Assembly: GCA_002473085.1 (NCBI GenBank) | Contig: DKTP01000017.1 | Location: 1-16,635, forward strand | DNA length: 16,635 nt | Reading direction: 5' to 3' | Origin: Anaerolineales bacterium UBA7227 | GTDB taxonomy: Bacteria; Chloroflexota; Anaerolineae; Anaerolineales; Villigracilaceae | Part shown: positions 1 to 8,301 of the stretch, one piece after another | Position numbering within the stretch: position 1 is the first letter of the stretch | Layout: the number at the start of each line of letters is the position of its first letter | The notes under the pieces: model-generated | Seen by the model: only the letters and a program-made list of their open reading frames with translations | Database searches by the model: none | Told to the model about the DNA's origin: nothing | Program-made: the position numbers and the translations under genes

Positions 1-1
1 C

Positions 2-307
2 AGCTTCGCCTTGGCGCGCACGGTCGAGTACTTCCGCATCCCGCGCAACGTGCTCACCATCTGCCTGGGCAAGAGCCCCTACGCGCGCTGCGGCATCATC
101 GTCAACGTGACGCCGTTCGAGCCGGAGTGGGAGGGCTTCGTCACGCTTGAAATTTCCAACACCACGCCCCTGCCCGCGAAGATCTACGCCAACGAGGGCA
201 TCGCCCAGGTTCTGTTCTTCGAGGCGGACGAAGAGTGCGAGGTCTCGTACGCGGATAAAAAGGGCAAGTACCAGAAACAGCAATCTATTGTGCTTCCGAA
301 GTTATAG
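2..307 (+). CDS. dcd: dCTP deaminase, C-terminal part (5' end outside window)
   Basis: The reading frame is open from the first bases and runs to a TAG stop, so the N-terminal half of the protein lies upstream; the family is usually about 170-200 residues and 101 are present. The visible part carries family hallmarks: an [13 protein letters not shown] block, [10 protein letters not shown] containing the Ser and Arg that line the nucleotide site, and [11 protein letters not shown], whose Glu corresponds to the catalytic Glu138 of E. coli Dcd. Further on come [14 protein letters not shown] and a C-terminal [12 protein letters not shown] tail that closes over the nucleotide in this trimeric family. 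Dcd converts dCTP to dUTP for dTMP synthesis in the cytoplasm. Some relatives also hydrolyse dUTP (DCD-DUT), and I cannot separate the two types from this half. Identity is very secure. Confidence 0.95.
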   Translation, partial: SFALARTVEYFRIPRNVLTICLGKSPYARCGIIVNVTPFEPEWEGFVTLEISNTTPLPAKIYANEGIAQVLFFEADEECEVSYADKKGKYQKQQSIVLPKL

Positions 308-342
308 TTCAAAGCGGCGATTTGAGTTTCAAAGAGCAGGTT

Positions 343-2022
343 ATGAAAACCCGCTTCTCCCTCGCTGAGGAAAACCTCGTCCGTCTCGTCGCGCTTCTTA
401 CCGCCGCGATGGGCGTGATCAACGTTCTCTCCGCGGTTACGCCGTCCCTGCACAACCGCCTGCAACTGCTCGAGGAATACTCGCCGCTCGTCATTTCCAC
501 GGGCGGACATCTCACCTCCGCGCTCTCGGGGTTTGCCCTGCTGCTGCTCTCCGTCAGTCTCTGGCGAAAAAAACATCTCGGCTGGTGGCTGACCCTCGTT
601 ATCCTCTGCGCCTCCATCCCCATTCACCTGCTCAAAGGACTGGACTACGAGGAAGCGACTCTCGCCGCGCTCCTCGCCGCGCTCCTGGTCTACCTCCGTC
701 CGCGCTTCCATGCCCGCTCCGACATCCCCTCGGTCCGCGCGGGACTTTGGACCGTCCTCGCCGCCCTCGGCTTCACCCTCGCTTACGGCGTCGTCGGCTT
801 CTACGTGCTGGCCCGCCGCGAACACATCAACTTTGGATTCTGGGCGGCGCTCCGTCAAACTGTGGTGATGTTCACCCAGTTCTACGATCCCGGCCTGCAG
901 CCCTTCACGGGCAAATTTGGACGCTACTTCGCGGACTCCATCTACATAGTCGGCGCGGCGACGATGGGCTACGCCCTGCTCATGCTCCTCCGTCCCGTGC
1001 TGAATCGCCGCGTCGCCACCGACGAGGAGCGGGCGCGCGCCTGGACGGTCGTCCGCGGCTTCGGCTGCTCCTCCCTCGCCCGCTACGCCCTGCTAGACGA
1101 CAAACATTTTTTCTTCAGCCCCGGCGGATCGCTCGTCTCCTACGTCGTGGAGAACCGCATCGCCCTGGCGCTTGGCGACCCCATCGGCCCGCCCGAAGAC
1201 GTCCCCGCGGCGATAAGCGGGTTCAAAGAATTCTGCGCGCCGAACGACTGGCTGACCGCGTTCTATCAGGTCCAGCCGACTTATCTTGACGCCTATAAAA
1301 CCGCGGGCTACTCCGCCCTCACGCTCGGGCAGGAAGCCACCGTGGACCTGTCCGCGTTCACGCTGGAGGGCAGCGAGAATAAAAACCTGCGCGGCGGCTT
1401 CAACAAAATGACCCGCCTCGGCTACCGCGCCGACGTGATCCAGCCGCCGTTCTCGCCGCGCATGTTGCGCGAACTCGACTCCATCAGCGACGAGTGGCTG
1501 TCGAACCGCGGCGCTTCCGAGATGCGGTTCTCGCTCGGCTGGTTCGACGAAGCCTACCTGCAAACCTGTCCCATCCTCCTCGTCCGCGACCGCGAGGGGT
1601 TTATCGAAGCCTTCACCAACATCGTCGCCGAATTCCAAGCCAGCGAAGTGACCGTTGACCTGATGCGCCATCGCAATCACACCGAAGGCGGTTTGATGGA
1701 TTTCCTTTTCGTCTCGCTGCTCCAATGGGCGAAGTCGCAAAACTACGCCGCGTTCAACCTCGGCTTGAGCGCGCTCTCGGGCGTCGGCGAGCGCTCCGAC
1801 GATCCCACCATCGAGCGCGCCCTCAACTATATTTATCGCAACGTCAACCGCTTCTACAACTTCCGCGGCCTGCACGCCTTCAAGGAAAAATTCCATCCCG
1901 AATGGTCGCCGCGCTACCTGATCTATCCCTCCGCGGCAAACCTGCCCGCGGTGAGCGTGTCGCTTCTGCGCGCCAACCTGGGCGGGAGTCTGCTCGGCAA
2001 TCTGCTCCCAGTTTCAAAATGA
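343..2022 (+). CDS. MprF-like DUF2156 membrane protein (phosphatidylglycerol lysyltransferase family), short form
   Basis: A 559-residue protein with about six hydrophobic segments (near residues 12-32, 56-74, 79-97, 105-118, 134-156 and 198-217), followed by a cytoplasmic DUF2156 domain (about 225-530). That domain shows family motifs such as SDEWLSNR, VDLMRH, FNLGLSALSGVGE (about 471) and FRGLHAFKEKFHPEWSPRYLIYP (507-529). In MprF this domain moves an aminoacyl group, usually lysine or alanine, from charged tRNA to phosphatidylglycerol and lowers the negative surface charge. Full MprF is about 840 residues with about 14 membrane segments including a flippase, so this is a synthase-type short form. 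The amino acid used cannot be read from sequence. I chose ATG 343; an in-frame TTG at 322 would add seven residues, and neither start has a clean RBS. It follows dcd by 35 bases and may be cotranscribed with it. Confidence 0.85.
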   Translation: MKTRFSLAEENLVRLVALLTAAMGVINVLSAVTPSLHNRLQLLEEYSPLVISTGGHLTSALSGFALLLLSVSLWRKKHLGWWLTLVILCASIPIHLLKGLDYEEATLAALLAALLVYLRPRFHARSDIPSVRAGLWTVLAALGFTLAYGVVGFYVLARREHINFGFWAALRQTVVMFTQFYDPGLQPFTGKFGRYFADSIYIVGAATMGYALLMLLRPVLNRRVATDEERARAWTVVRGFGCSSLARYALLDDKHFFFSPGGSLVSYVVENRIALALGDPIGPPEDVPAAISGFKEFCAPNDWLTAFYQVQPTYLDAYKTAGYSALTLGQEATVDLSAFTLEGSENKNLRGGFNKMTRLGYRADVIQPPFSPRMLRELDSISDEWLSNRGASEMRFSLGWFDEAYLQTCPILLVRDREGFIEAFTNIVAEFQASEVTVDLMRHRNHTEGGLMDFLFVSLLQWAKSQNYAAFNLGLSALSGVGERSDDPTIERALNYIYRNVNRFYNFRGLHAFKEKFHPEWSPRYLIYPSAANLPAVSVSLLRANLGGSLLGNLLPVSK

Positions 2023-2058
2023 ATTCTCGGGAACAGTTGATCGACCGCCAAATCCATC

Positions 2059-2088
2059 TTGACGCTTTCCCCTCTGGCATGGTATAAA
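2059..2088 (+). promoter_or_regulatory. sigma70-type promoter of the methionine operon
   Basis: TTGACG at 2059-2064 and TATAAA at 2083-2088 are separated by 18 bases. Transcription would start near 2095, about 48 bases before the SAM riboswitch, which is the expected arrangement for a riboswitch leader. Confidence 0.7.
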
Positions 2089-2093
2089 CCGCC

Positions 2094-2120
2094 AACTTCG
2101 CCGCCTGCGGCCATGAAGTT
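2094..2120 (+). other. hairpin at the predicted 5' end of the riboswitch leader
   Basis: AACTTC (2094-2099) pairs with GAAGTT (2115-2120), and the enclosed GCCG/CGGC bases extend the helix with a CAT bulge. It sits at the predicted transcription start, upstream of the riboswitch aptamer. It may protect the 5' end of the mRNA, but the function is unknown. Confidence 0.4.
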
Positions 2121-2142
2121 CGACAACTGAATACAGCATTCG

Positions 2143-2262
2143 CTCTTATCCAGAGAGGCTGAGGGACCGGCCCTGTGAAGCCTCGGCAACCTGACCGCAA
2201 GTCAAGGTGCCAATTCCGGCAGTAAGCGCAACCGCCCGGTTGCATATTCTGGAAGATGAGAG
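2143..2262 (+). promoter_or_regulatory. SAM-I riboswitch (S-box) aptamer
   Basis: The leader carries the S-box consensus in order. P1 is CTCTTATC (2143-2150) pairing with GATGAGAG (2255-2262), with one G-U pair. P2 is GAGGCT (2155-2160) with AGCCTC (2179-2184), and encloses the GAGGGA kink-turn sequence. The GGCAACC block and the P3 helix around ACCTGAC/GTCAAGGT follow, then the P4 hairpin GCAACC/GGTTGC at 2228-2243. The class binds S-adenosylmethionine and normally switches methionine and cysteine genes off when SAM is high. The next gene is metY, as expected. Identification is from the consensus; no covariance-model search was run. Confidence 0.97.
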
Positions 2263-2293
2263 GCGTTTTTTGTTTTGCGTACCTGCCTGCCAG

Positions 2294-2328
2294 CGCCCCA
2301 TCTTGCCAGATGGGGCGTTTCCTGTTTT
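2294..2328 (+). terminator. intrinsic terminator forming the riboswitch expression platform
   Basis: A perfect 10-bp stem, CGCCCCATCT (2294-2303) with AGATGGGGCG (2308-2317) and a TGCC loop, is followed by a U-rich tail to about 2328. Its 5' arm can instead pair with the 3' strand of riboswitch P1 and the bases after it (GGCG 2262-2265 with CGCC 2294-2297; GATG 2255-2258 with CATC 2299-2302). This is the usual antiterminator logic: without SAM the antiterminator forms and transcription continues, while with SAM P1 is held and the terminator forms. Confidence 0.85.
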
Positions 2329-2370
2329 CACCCGCCGGCAGCGCAGACATCACACCTCAAGGAGTAGACC

Positions 2371-3678
2371 ATGACCGCCAGTACTTCCCGCCAGTTCGGC
2401 TTCGCCACCCGACAGTTGCGCGCCGGTTACGATATTGACCCGACCACCGGTTCGTGCGTCGTGCCGCTGTACCAAACCGCTAGTTACCAGTTCAAGAGCG
2501 TCGAGCACGCGGCCAACTTGTTCGCGCTCAAAGAATTGGGCAATATCTACACCCGCCTGATGAATCCCACCACCGACGTGCTGGAGCAGCGCGTCGCCGC
2601 GCTCGAAGGAGGCGCGGGAGCCCTGGCCGCCAGTAGCGGTCACGCCGCGCAAGCGCAGGCCATCTTCACCCTGTGCAACGCCGGCGACCACATCGTCTCG
2701 TCCAGCCGCTTATACGGCGGCACATACAACCAGTTCAATTACACCCTCCGCAAACTGGGCATCGAAGTTACCTTCGTGGACCCATCCGAGCCGGAGAATT
2801 TCGAGCGCGCCATCCGTCCGAACACAAAGATCATCTACGGCGAAACGCTCGGCAACCCCGATATATCCGTCTTCCCGTTCGAGGAGGCCGCCGCCATCGC
2901 CAGCCAGAACCGCATCGCGCTGATGATCGACAACACCTTCGCCACGCCGTATCTCTTCCGTCCGTTCGAGTGGGGCGCGAACATCGTCACTCACAGCGCC
3001 ACCAAATTCCTGTGCGGACATGGCTCCAGCATCGGCGGCCTCATCGTGGACGGCGGCAACTTCGACTGGCGCAGCGGACGCTTCGACAATTTCACCACGC
3101 CCGACCCCTCGTATCACGGCCTCGTTTACGCCGACCTCTCCGAAGCGGGACTGCCTCCGTTCATCGTCAAGGCCCGCGTCCAGGCGCTGCGCGACATCGG
3201 CGCGTGCCAATCGCCTTTCAACAGCTGGCAGATCCTCCAGGGGATCGAGACGCTCTCGCTGCGCATGGAGCGTCACGTGCAGAACGCCAAAGCGGTGGCG
3301 GACTTCCTCAGCCGGCATCCGCTGGTGAGTTGGGTCAAATATCCGGGCCTCGCCAGCCATCCCGATCACGAGCGGGCGAAAAAATACCTGCCCAAAGGGG
3401 CGAGCGCCATCCTCGGATTTGGCATCAAAGGAGGGATCGAGGCCGGCCGGCGTTTCATCGAAAGCCTGCGGCTCTTCATCCACCTCGCCAACGTGGGCGA
3501 CGCCCGCTCGCTGGTCATTCATCCTGCCAGTTCCACGCACAGCCAGCTTTCCGCCGAGGAACAGGCCGCCGCGGGCGTCTCGCCGGACTTCGTCCGCCTG
3601 AGCGTCGGACTCGAAGACATTGACGACCTCCTCTGGGATTTGGACTCGGCCCTCTCCGCATCCCAGGCGGATCGCTAG
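2371..3678 (+). CDS. metY: O-acetylhomoserine sulfhydrylase (MetY), PLP enzyme of the Cys/Met metabolism family
   Basis: A 435-residue protein of the normal length for MetY; cystathionine gamma-synthases are nearer 380. PLP-site residues are in place: Tyr60 and Arg62 in [10 protein letters not shown], Asp187 in MIDNTF, and the Schiff-base Lys212 in [11 protein letters not shown]. The enzyme replaces the acetyl group of O-acetylhomoserine with sulfide to give L-homocysteine, in the cytoplasm and usually as a tetramer. An AAGGAG site at 2359-2364 lies six bases before the ATG. Transcription should be controlled by the SAM riboswitch upstream. The acetyl-type homoserine acyltransferase 14 bases downstream supplies the matching substrate, which supports the direct-sulfhydrylation assignment. 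Other Cys/Met-family activities cannot be fully excluded without assay. Confidence 0.93.
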   Translation: MTASTSRQFGFATRQLRAGYDIDPTTGSCVVPLYQTASYQFKSVEHAANLFALKELGNIYTRLMNPTTDVLEQRVAALEGGAGALAASSGHAAQAQAIFTLCNAGDHIVSSSRLYGGTYNQFNYTLRKLGIEVTFVDPSEPENFERAIRPNTKIIYGETLGNPDISVFPFEEAAAIASQNRIALMIDNTFATPYLFRPFEWGANIVTHSATKFLCGHGSSIGGLIVDGGNFDWRSGRFDNFTTPDPSYHGLVYADLSEAGLPPFIVKARVQALRDIGACQSPFNSWQILQGIETLSLRMERHVQNAKAVADFLSRHPLVSWVKYPGLASHPDHERAKKYLPKGASAILGFGIKGGIEAGRRFIESLRLFIHLANVGDARSLVIHPASSTHSQLSAEEQAAAGVSPDFVRLSVGLEDIDDLLWDLDSALSASQADR

Positions 3679-3692
3679 AAACGAGCGGACCC

Positions 3693-4634
3693 ATGCCCGT
3701 CAAAATTCCCGCCACGCTCCCGGCGCGTAGTATTCTGGAAGGCGAAAATATCTTTGTGATGAGCGACGCCCGCGCCCGGCGCCAGGACATCCGTCCGCTG
3801 CGCATCGCCATCCTCAACCTCATGCCCGCCAAGATCGAGACGGAAACGCAGTTCCTGCGCCTGCTCGGAAACACGCCCCTGCAGGTGGACATCACCCTGC
3901 TGCATACCGTCTCGCACAACCACAAAAACGCTTCGGCCGAACACCTGCTGGCCCACTACAAATCGTTCGCCCAGGTACGCCGGAGCAAGTTCGACGGCCT
4001 CATCATCACTGGCGCGCCTGTGGAACAAATGCCCTTCGAAGAGGTGGACTACTGGCCGGAGTTAAAGGAGATTATGGCCTGGGCAGAGACCAACGTCTTC
4101 TCCACGCTCTACGTTTGCTGGGGCGCGCAGGCCGGACTGTATCATCGGTATGGCGTGCCGAAATACCCGCTCGCGCAAAAAATGTTCGGCGTTTTTCCGC
4201 ACCGCGTCCTCGAACGCAAGGCGCGGCTTCTGCGCGGCTTCGACGACGTTTTCCTCGCGCCGCATTCGCGTCACACCGAGATCCGCCGCGCCGATATCGA
4301 GAAGACGCCCGACCTCGTCATCCTGGCCGAATCGGAGCAGGCGGGCCTCTACATCGTCGGCACGCGCGACGGGCGGCACGTCTTCGTCACCGGGCATGCC
4401 GAATACGACCCGCTCACCCTCAAGTCCGAGTATGATCGGGACAAAAGCAAAGGACTGTCAATCCGCGTACCGGCCAATTACTACCCCGCCAACGACCCGT
4501 CCCAGCCTCCGCTCGTCCGCTGGCGCGGCCACGCCAACCTGCTGTTCAGCAACTGGCTCAACTATCATGTGTACCAGGTCACCCCATACCGCGTCCGCGA
4601 CATTCCCGAACGCGGCGTCTATGACGACTTCTAA
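3693..4634 (+). CDS. metA: homoserine O-acetyltransferase of the MetA family
   Basis: A 313-residue protein that aligns without gaps to MetA numbering. It has the catalytic Cys142 in YVCWGAQAG, and His235 and Glu237 in VTGHAEYD, with Lys163 also present. It transfers an acyl group to the hydroxyl of L-homoserine, the committed step of methionine synthesis. MetA enzymes are often labelled succinyltransferases, but published work on this family ties acyl choice to residue 111: Gly for succinyl-CoA and Glu for acetyl-CoA. Here the motif is [10 protein letters not shown] with Glu111, so the acetyl form is predicted. This fits metY upstream, which needs O-acetylhomoserine. The gene starts 14 bases after metY with only a weak RBS, so it is probably coupled to it and shares the SAM-riboswitch control. 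Confidence 0.93.
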   Translation: MPVKIPATLPARSILEGENIFVMSDARARRQDIRPLRIAILNLMPAKIETETQFLRLLGNTPLQVDITLLHTVSHNHKNASAEHLLAHYKSFAQVRRSKFDGLIITGAPVEQMPFEEVDYWPELKEIMAWAETNVFSTLYVCWGAQAGLYHRYGVPKYPLAQKMFGVFPHRVLERKARLLRGFDDVFLAPHSRHTEIRRADIEKTPDLVILAESEQAGLYIVGTRDGRHVFVTGHAEYDPLTLKSEYDRDKSKGLSIRVPANYYPANDPSQPPLVRWRGHANLLFSNWLNYHVYQVTPYRVRDIPERGVYDDF

Positions 4635-4637
4635 CCG

Positions 4638-4643
4638 AGGAGG
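4638..4643 (+). promoter_or_regulatory. ribosome binding site that fixes the aminotransferase start
   Basis: AGGAGG lies four bases before ATG 4648. The frame is open for about 166 codons further upstream inside metA, so this site, together with the family N-terminus, decides the start. Confidence 0.85.
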
Positions 4644-4647
4644 ATCC

Positions 4648-5814
4648 ATGTTCGCCAACCGCATCGCCCATCTCGAAGCCGAGGGCGCGTACGCCGTCCT
4701 GGCGCGCGCCTCAGACATGGAACGCGCCGGCCGCGAGGTCTTGCACCTCGAACTCGGCCAGCCCGACTTCCGCACGCCCGAAACCATCGCCCAGGCGGGC
4801 GTCGCCGCCATCGAGGAGGGACTCACGCGCTACACCTCCCCCGCGGGACTGACGCGCTTTCGCGAGCTGATCGCGGCCGACGCGGGCGCGCGGCGCGGCG
4901 TGACGGTCCATCCCGACATGGTCGTGGCGGGACCCGGCTCCAAGCCCGGTCTCTTCTTCCCAACCTTGGCGCTGGTCGCGCCGGGCGACGAGGTCATCTA
5001 CCCCGATCCCGGCTTCCCGACCTACCGCGCCATGATCGGCGTCGCGGGCGGGACGCCTGTGCCGGTGACGCTGCGCGAGGAGAATCAATTCTCGTTCGAC
5101 CTGGATGTCTTCGATTCGAAGATTTCGGACAAAACGAAACTCATCATCCTCAATTCGCCCGCCAACCCGACCGGCGGCGTCATCCCGCTCGAAGATTTAA
5201 AGCACATCGCGAAACAGGCGCAGAAATACGACGCCTGGATCCTGGCGGACGAAATCTACTCGCGCCTGGTCTACGACGGAATGGAGTCCGCGCCGAGCGT
5301 CGCCTCAATTGACGGGATGCTGGAGCGCACCGTCATCGCCGACGGATTCTCGAAAGCCTACGCGATGACGGGCTGGCGGCTCGGCTATATGATCGCGCCG
5401 CCCGCGCTGGCGGAACGGCTGGAACTGCTGATCACCCATTCGGTGGGATGCACGGCCATGTTCACGCAATACGCGGGGATGGAGGCGCTGACGGGTCCGC
5501 AGGATTTCGTCCGCGAGATGGTTGCCGAATACCAGAAGCGCCGCGACCGCATGGTGGAACTGGCGAACGCCATCCCTGGCGTCCACGCGCAGAAGCCGCA
5601 GGGCGCGTTTTACGTCTTCCCGAATGTAAAGTCGTTTGGGATTTCGTCGAAGGAGATCCAGGCGCGGCTGCTGGAGGAGGAGGGAGTCGCAGTTTTGGCG
5701 GGGACGGATTTCGGTCCCGCGGGAGACGGATATATCCGCCTGTGCTACGCCACTTCGATGGAGGTCATCGAGCGGGCGATGGAAAAAATCCACAGGTTCT
5801 TCGAGAGATTATAG
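4648..5814 (+). CDS. class I/II PLP-dependent aminotransferase (aspartate/aromatic aminotransferase-like)
   Basis: A 388-residue fold-type I aminotransferase. Visible landmarks are ELGQPDFRTPE near residue 35, RYTSPAGLTRFRE near 61, Asn173 in NSPANPTGG, Asp201 and Tyr204 in LADEIYS (the Asp pairs with the pyridine nitrogen of PLP), the Schiff-base Lys236 in DGFSKAYAMTGWRLGY, and Arg364 in GYIRLCYATS, which binds the substrate carboxylate. It starts 13 bases after metA and is the last gene of the riboswitch-controlled unit. Its partners suggest a role near methionine, such as amination of 4-methylthio-2-oxobutyrate or supply of aspartate for homoserine. This is inference from position only; the sequence shows a general amino-acid aminotransferase and does not reveal the substrate. 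Confidence 0.9.
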   Translation: MFANRIAHLEAEGAYAVLARASDMERAGREVLHLELGQPDFRTPETIAQAGVAAIEEGLTRYTSPAGLTRFRELIAADAGARRGVTVHPDMVVAGPGSKPGLFFPTLALVAPGDEVIYPDPGFPTYRAMIGVAGGTPVPVTLREENQFSFDLDVFDSKISDKTKLIILNSPANPTGGVIPLEDLKHIAKQAQKYDAWILADEIYSRLVYDGMESAPSVASIDGMLERTVIADGFSKAYAMTGWRLGYMIAPPALAERLELLITHSVGCTAMFTQYAGMEALTGPQDFVREMVAEYQKRRDRMVELANAIPGVHAQKPQGAFYVFPNVKSFGISSKEIQARLLEEEGVAVLAGTDFGPAGDGYIRLCYATSMEVIERAMEKIHRFFERL

Positions 5815-5821
5815 AAACGTA

Positions 5822-5850
5822 AAGCCCGTTTCCATGAAGAAAACGGGCTT
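5822..5850. terminator. hairpin between convergent genes, first of two
   Basis: AAGCCCGTTT (5822-5831) pairs perfectly with AAACGGGCTT (5841-5850), with a nine-base loop. It lies just after the aminotransferase stop. On the minus strand it is followed by TTTACGTTTCT, so it may chiefly serve the transporter gene read from the other side. Confidence 0.65.
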
Positions 5851-5867
5851 CAAACTTGTTTTACTGC

Positions 5868-5903
5868 GCGCAGGCGACGCCAGAGGGCGTCGCCTGCGCT
5901 TTT

Positions 5904-5904
<1 letters not shown>
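5868..5904 (+). terminator. strong intrinsic terminator of the methionine operon
   Basis: GCGCAGGCGACGCC (5868-5881) and its exact complement (5886-5899) form a 14-bp perfect stem with an AGAG loop, followed by TTTTT at 5900-5904. The U-tract touches the stop codon of the convergent transporter gene. Confidence 0.85.
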
Positions 5905-7289
<1,385 letters not shown>

Positions 7290-7294
7290 CGAGG

Positions 7295-7299
7295 CCTCC
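7295..7299 (-). promoter_or_regulatory. ribosome binding site that fixes the transporter start
   Basis: GGAGG on the minus strand lies five bases before ATG 7289 and overlaps the alternative TTG start at 7301, which argues against that TTG. Confidence 0.75.
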
Positions 7300-7313
7300 A
7301 AAGATGGTGTGGA

Positions 7314-7342
7314 ATGTTATTGAAAACCCTGCCGCGCTTCAA
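7314..7342 (-). promoter_or_regulatory. candidate promoter of the UMF1 transporter gene
   Basis: On the minus strand TTGAAG (7337-7342) and TAACAT (7314-7319) are spaced by 17 bases. The leader would be roughly 20 bases with the GGAGG site inside it. Each hexamer matches consensus at four positions. Confidence 0.5.
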
Positions 7343-7454
7343 GAGTTCCGAGCGCGCCAAGTTGAGTCTATGACGCGGCAGATTTGTCCGCATGGGATTC
7401 AAACCTGAATAATTCTTGAGATTTGGGCCGTTTTCGTCGCGGGGTTCAATTTGG

Positions 7455-7754
7455 TTAAAGTTTTTTCAGCAATTCCTCCAGGTCTTCATAATCATATGGA
7501 GGCCTGCGGCGGATCGCCAGAACCAGAGGTTGCTCATCAACAACGACATAGATGATTCGCCAATGTCCGAGTCTGTAACGCCTGATCTCGGTTGTTTCGT
7601 TGGGAATAGTCAATCGTTTGCTGGCAGGCAGGCGCGGAGATTTTTCAATGGCATCCACCGCGTGGATCATTTCCCGCCGCGCCGCCCCCGTTAGGCGGTT
7701 AAAATCATCCCAGGCTGACGGATAAAGAAACGCCTGAGGCTTACTTTTTGGCAT
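7455..7754 (-). CDS. RelE/ParE-superfamily toxin of a type II toxin-antitoxin module
   Basis: A 99-residue basic protein with the RelE/ParE pattern: an N-terminal helical part (residues 10-40, WDDFNRL...AIEKSPRL), then strands RRYRLGHWRIIYVVV and LVLAIRRRPPYDYEDL. The RY-LG-WRI-Y core and the late Arg/Tyr cluster are typical of this fold. RelE-type members cut mRNA on the ribosome, while ParE-type members poison gyrase; the sequence does not let me choose, although the RRRPPYDY ending resembles the mRNA-interferase branch. The start overlaps the end of the antitoxin gene by 14 bases and has no good RBS of its own, so translation should be coupled to the antitoxin. Fifth-column evidence such as plasmid genes is absent; the module appears chromosomal. 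Confidence 0.85.
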   Translation of the reverse strand: MPKSKPQAFLYPSAWDDFNRLTGAARREMIHAVDAIEKSPRLPASKRLTIPNETTEIRRYRLGHWRIIYVVVDEQPLVLAIRRRPPYDYEDLEELLKKL

Positions 7755-7986
7755 CGGATTTCGTCAGTTTTGAACGCGCTGCGGACCAGGGGATGAATCC
7801 CGCTTTGATCGGATCTCCTCCAGCCGACTTTAGCGCCGACAACGCCTGTTTAATAACAGGCAGGTCTTCGGCCAGTTCCAACGCCTCCAAAATGGAATTC
7901 CAGGTGTCCATATCAATCAGCACACCCGCTGGTTTGCCTTTGGCGTTGGGAATCACGGTAATGCTTTCAGGGGCAATGGTTAACAT
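7741..7986 (-). CDS. Phd/YefM-type antitoxin
   Basis: An 81-residue protein with the start of a Phd/YefM fold: a beta-rich N-terminus (SITVIPNAKGKPAGVLIDMDTWNSILEALE, residues 8-37) that would bind DNA and dimerise, and a charged C-terminal tail ending SKLTKSDAKK that would wrap the toxin. It precedes the toxin gene and overlaps it by 14 bases, the usual order for this module, in which antitoxin and complex repress the shared promoter. ATG 7986 has a GGAGG site at 7992-7996, five bases upstream; a longer frame reaching 8103 would run into the palindromic repeat and is unlikely. A TAAAAT at 8004-8009 could be the -10 box, without a clear -35. Confidence 0.8.
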   Translation of the reverse strand: MLTIAPESITVIPNAKGKPAGVLIDMDTWNSILEALELAEDLPVIKQALSALKSAGGDPIKAGFIPWSAARSKLTKSDAKK

Positions 7987-8070
7987 CGGCTCCTCCACGT
8001 CCCATTTTAACCGAAGTTTTCCCAACCGTTGATTTTTCCTTCTTGTTTTGTTGCAATCATCGCTTTGTAT

Positions 8071-8148
8071 TGTCACTGCAAAACGCCAAGGGCGTCGAAG
8101 CAATCTCCTCGCAGATTGGGGGACTGCTTCGCTCTGCTCGCAGTGACA
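8071..8148. repeat. 78-bp imperfect palindromic repeat (REP/MITE-like)
   Basis: TGTCACTGC at 8071-8079 is the exact reverse complement of GCAGTGACA at 8140-8148. Inside, GAAGC (8097-8101) faces GCTTC (8126-8130), and CAATCT (8101-8106) faces AGATTG (8113-8118) around a six-base loop. The wording (GAAGCAATCTCC, CTGCTTCGCTCTGCTCGCAGTGACA) resembles an intergenic repeat that I recognise from many environmental bacterial genomes. The gap 7987-8301, between the antitoxin and the chelatase, holds only this element, the antitoxin leader and the hairpin at 8243-8281. Confidence 0.7.
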
Positions 8149-8242
8149 GACCGTTAGAGTATTTACAACAGAACAAGTCCAGATAATTACCTCTCCTCTC
8201 CATCACAGCCCGGCCCAGAAAAGACTCCGCGCTGAGACGCGC

Positions 8243-8281
8243 TTCACCCTGCGCGCCCTCCAATCAAGCGCGCAGGGTGAA
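8243..8281 (-). terminator. strong hairpin after the chelatase gene, without a U-tract
   Basis: TTCACCCTGCGCGC (8243-8256) is exactly complementary to 8268-8281, giving a 14-bp stem and an 11-base loop, 20 bases past the stop of the minus-strand chelatase gene. No T-run follows on either strand, so it is either an atypical terminator or an mRNA 3'-end stabiliser. Confidence 0.5.
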
Positions 8282-8301
8282 TATCAAATTGAACGCGCGG
8301 G

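Noticed and set aside
2710..3540. A 276-codon minus-strand frame inside metY
   Set aside because: Shadow of the PLP-enzyme gene, with a composition typical of antisense frames and no RBS.
4150..4647. Upstream extension of the aminotransferase frame by about 166 codons
   Set aside because: It overlaps metA in another frame and reads as Arg/Ser/Thr-rich shadow. AGGAGG before ATG 4648 and the family N-terminus mark the true start.
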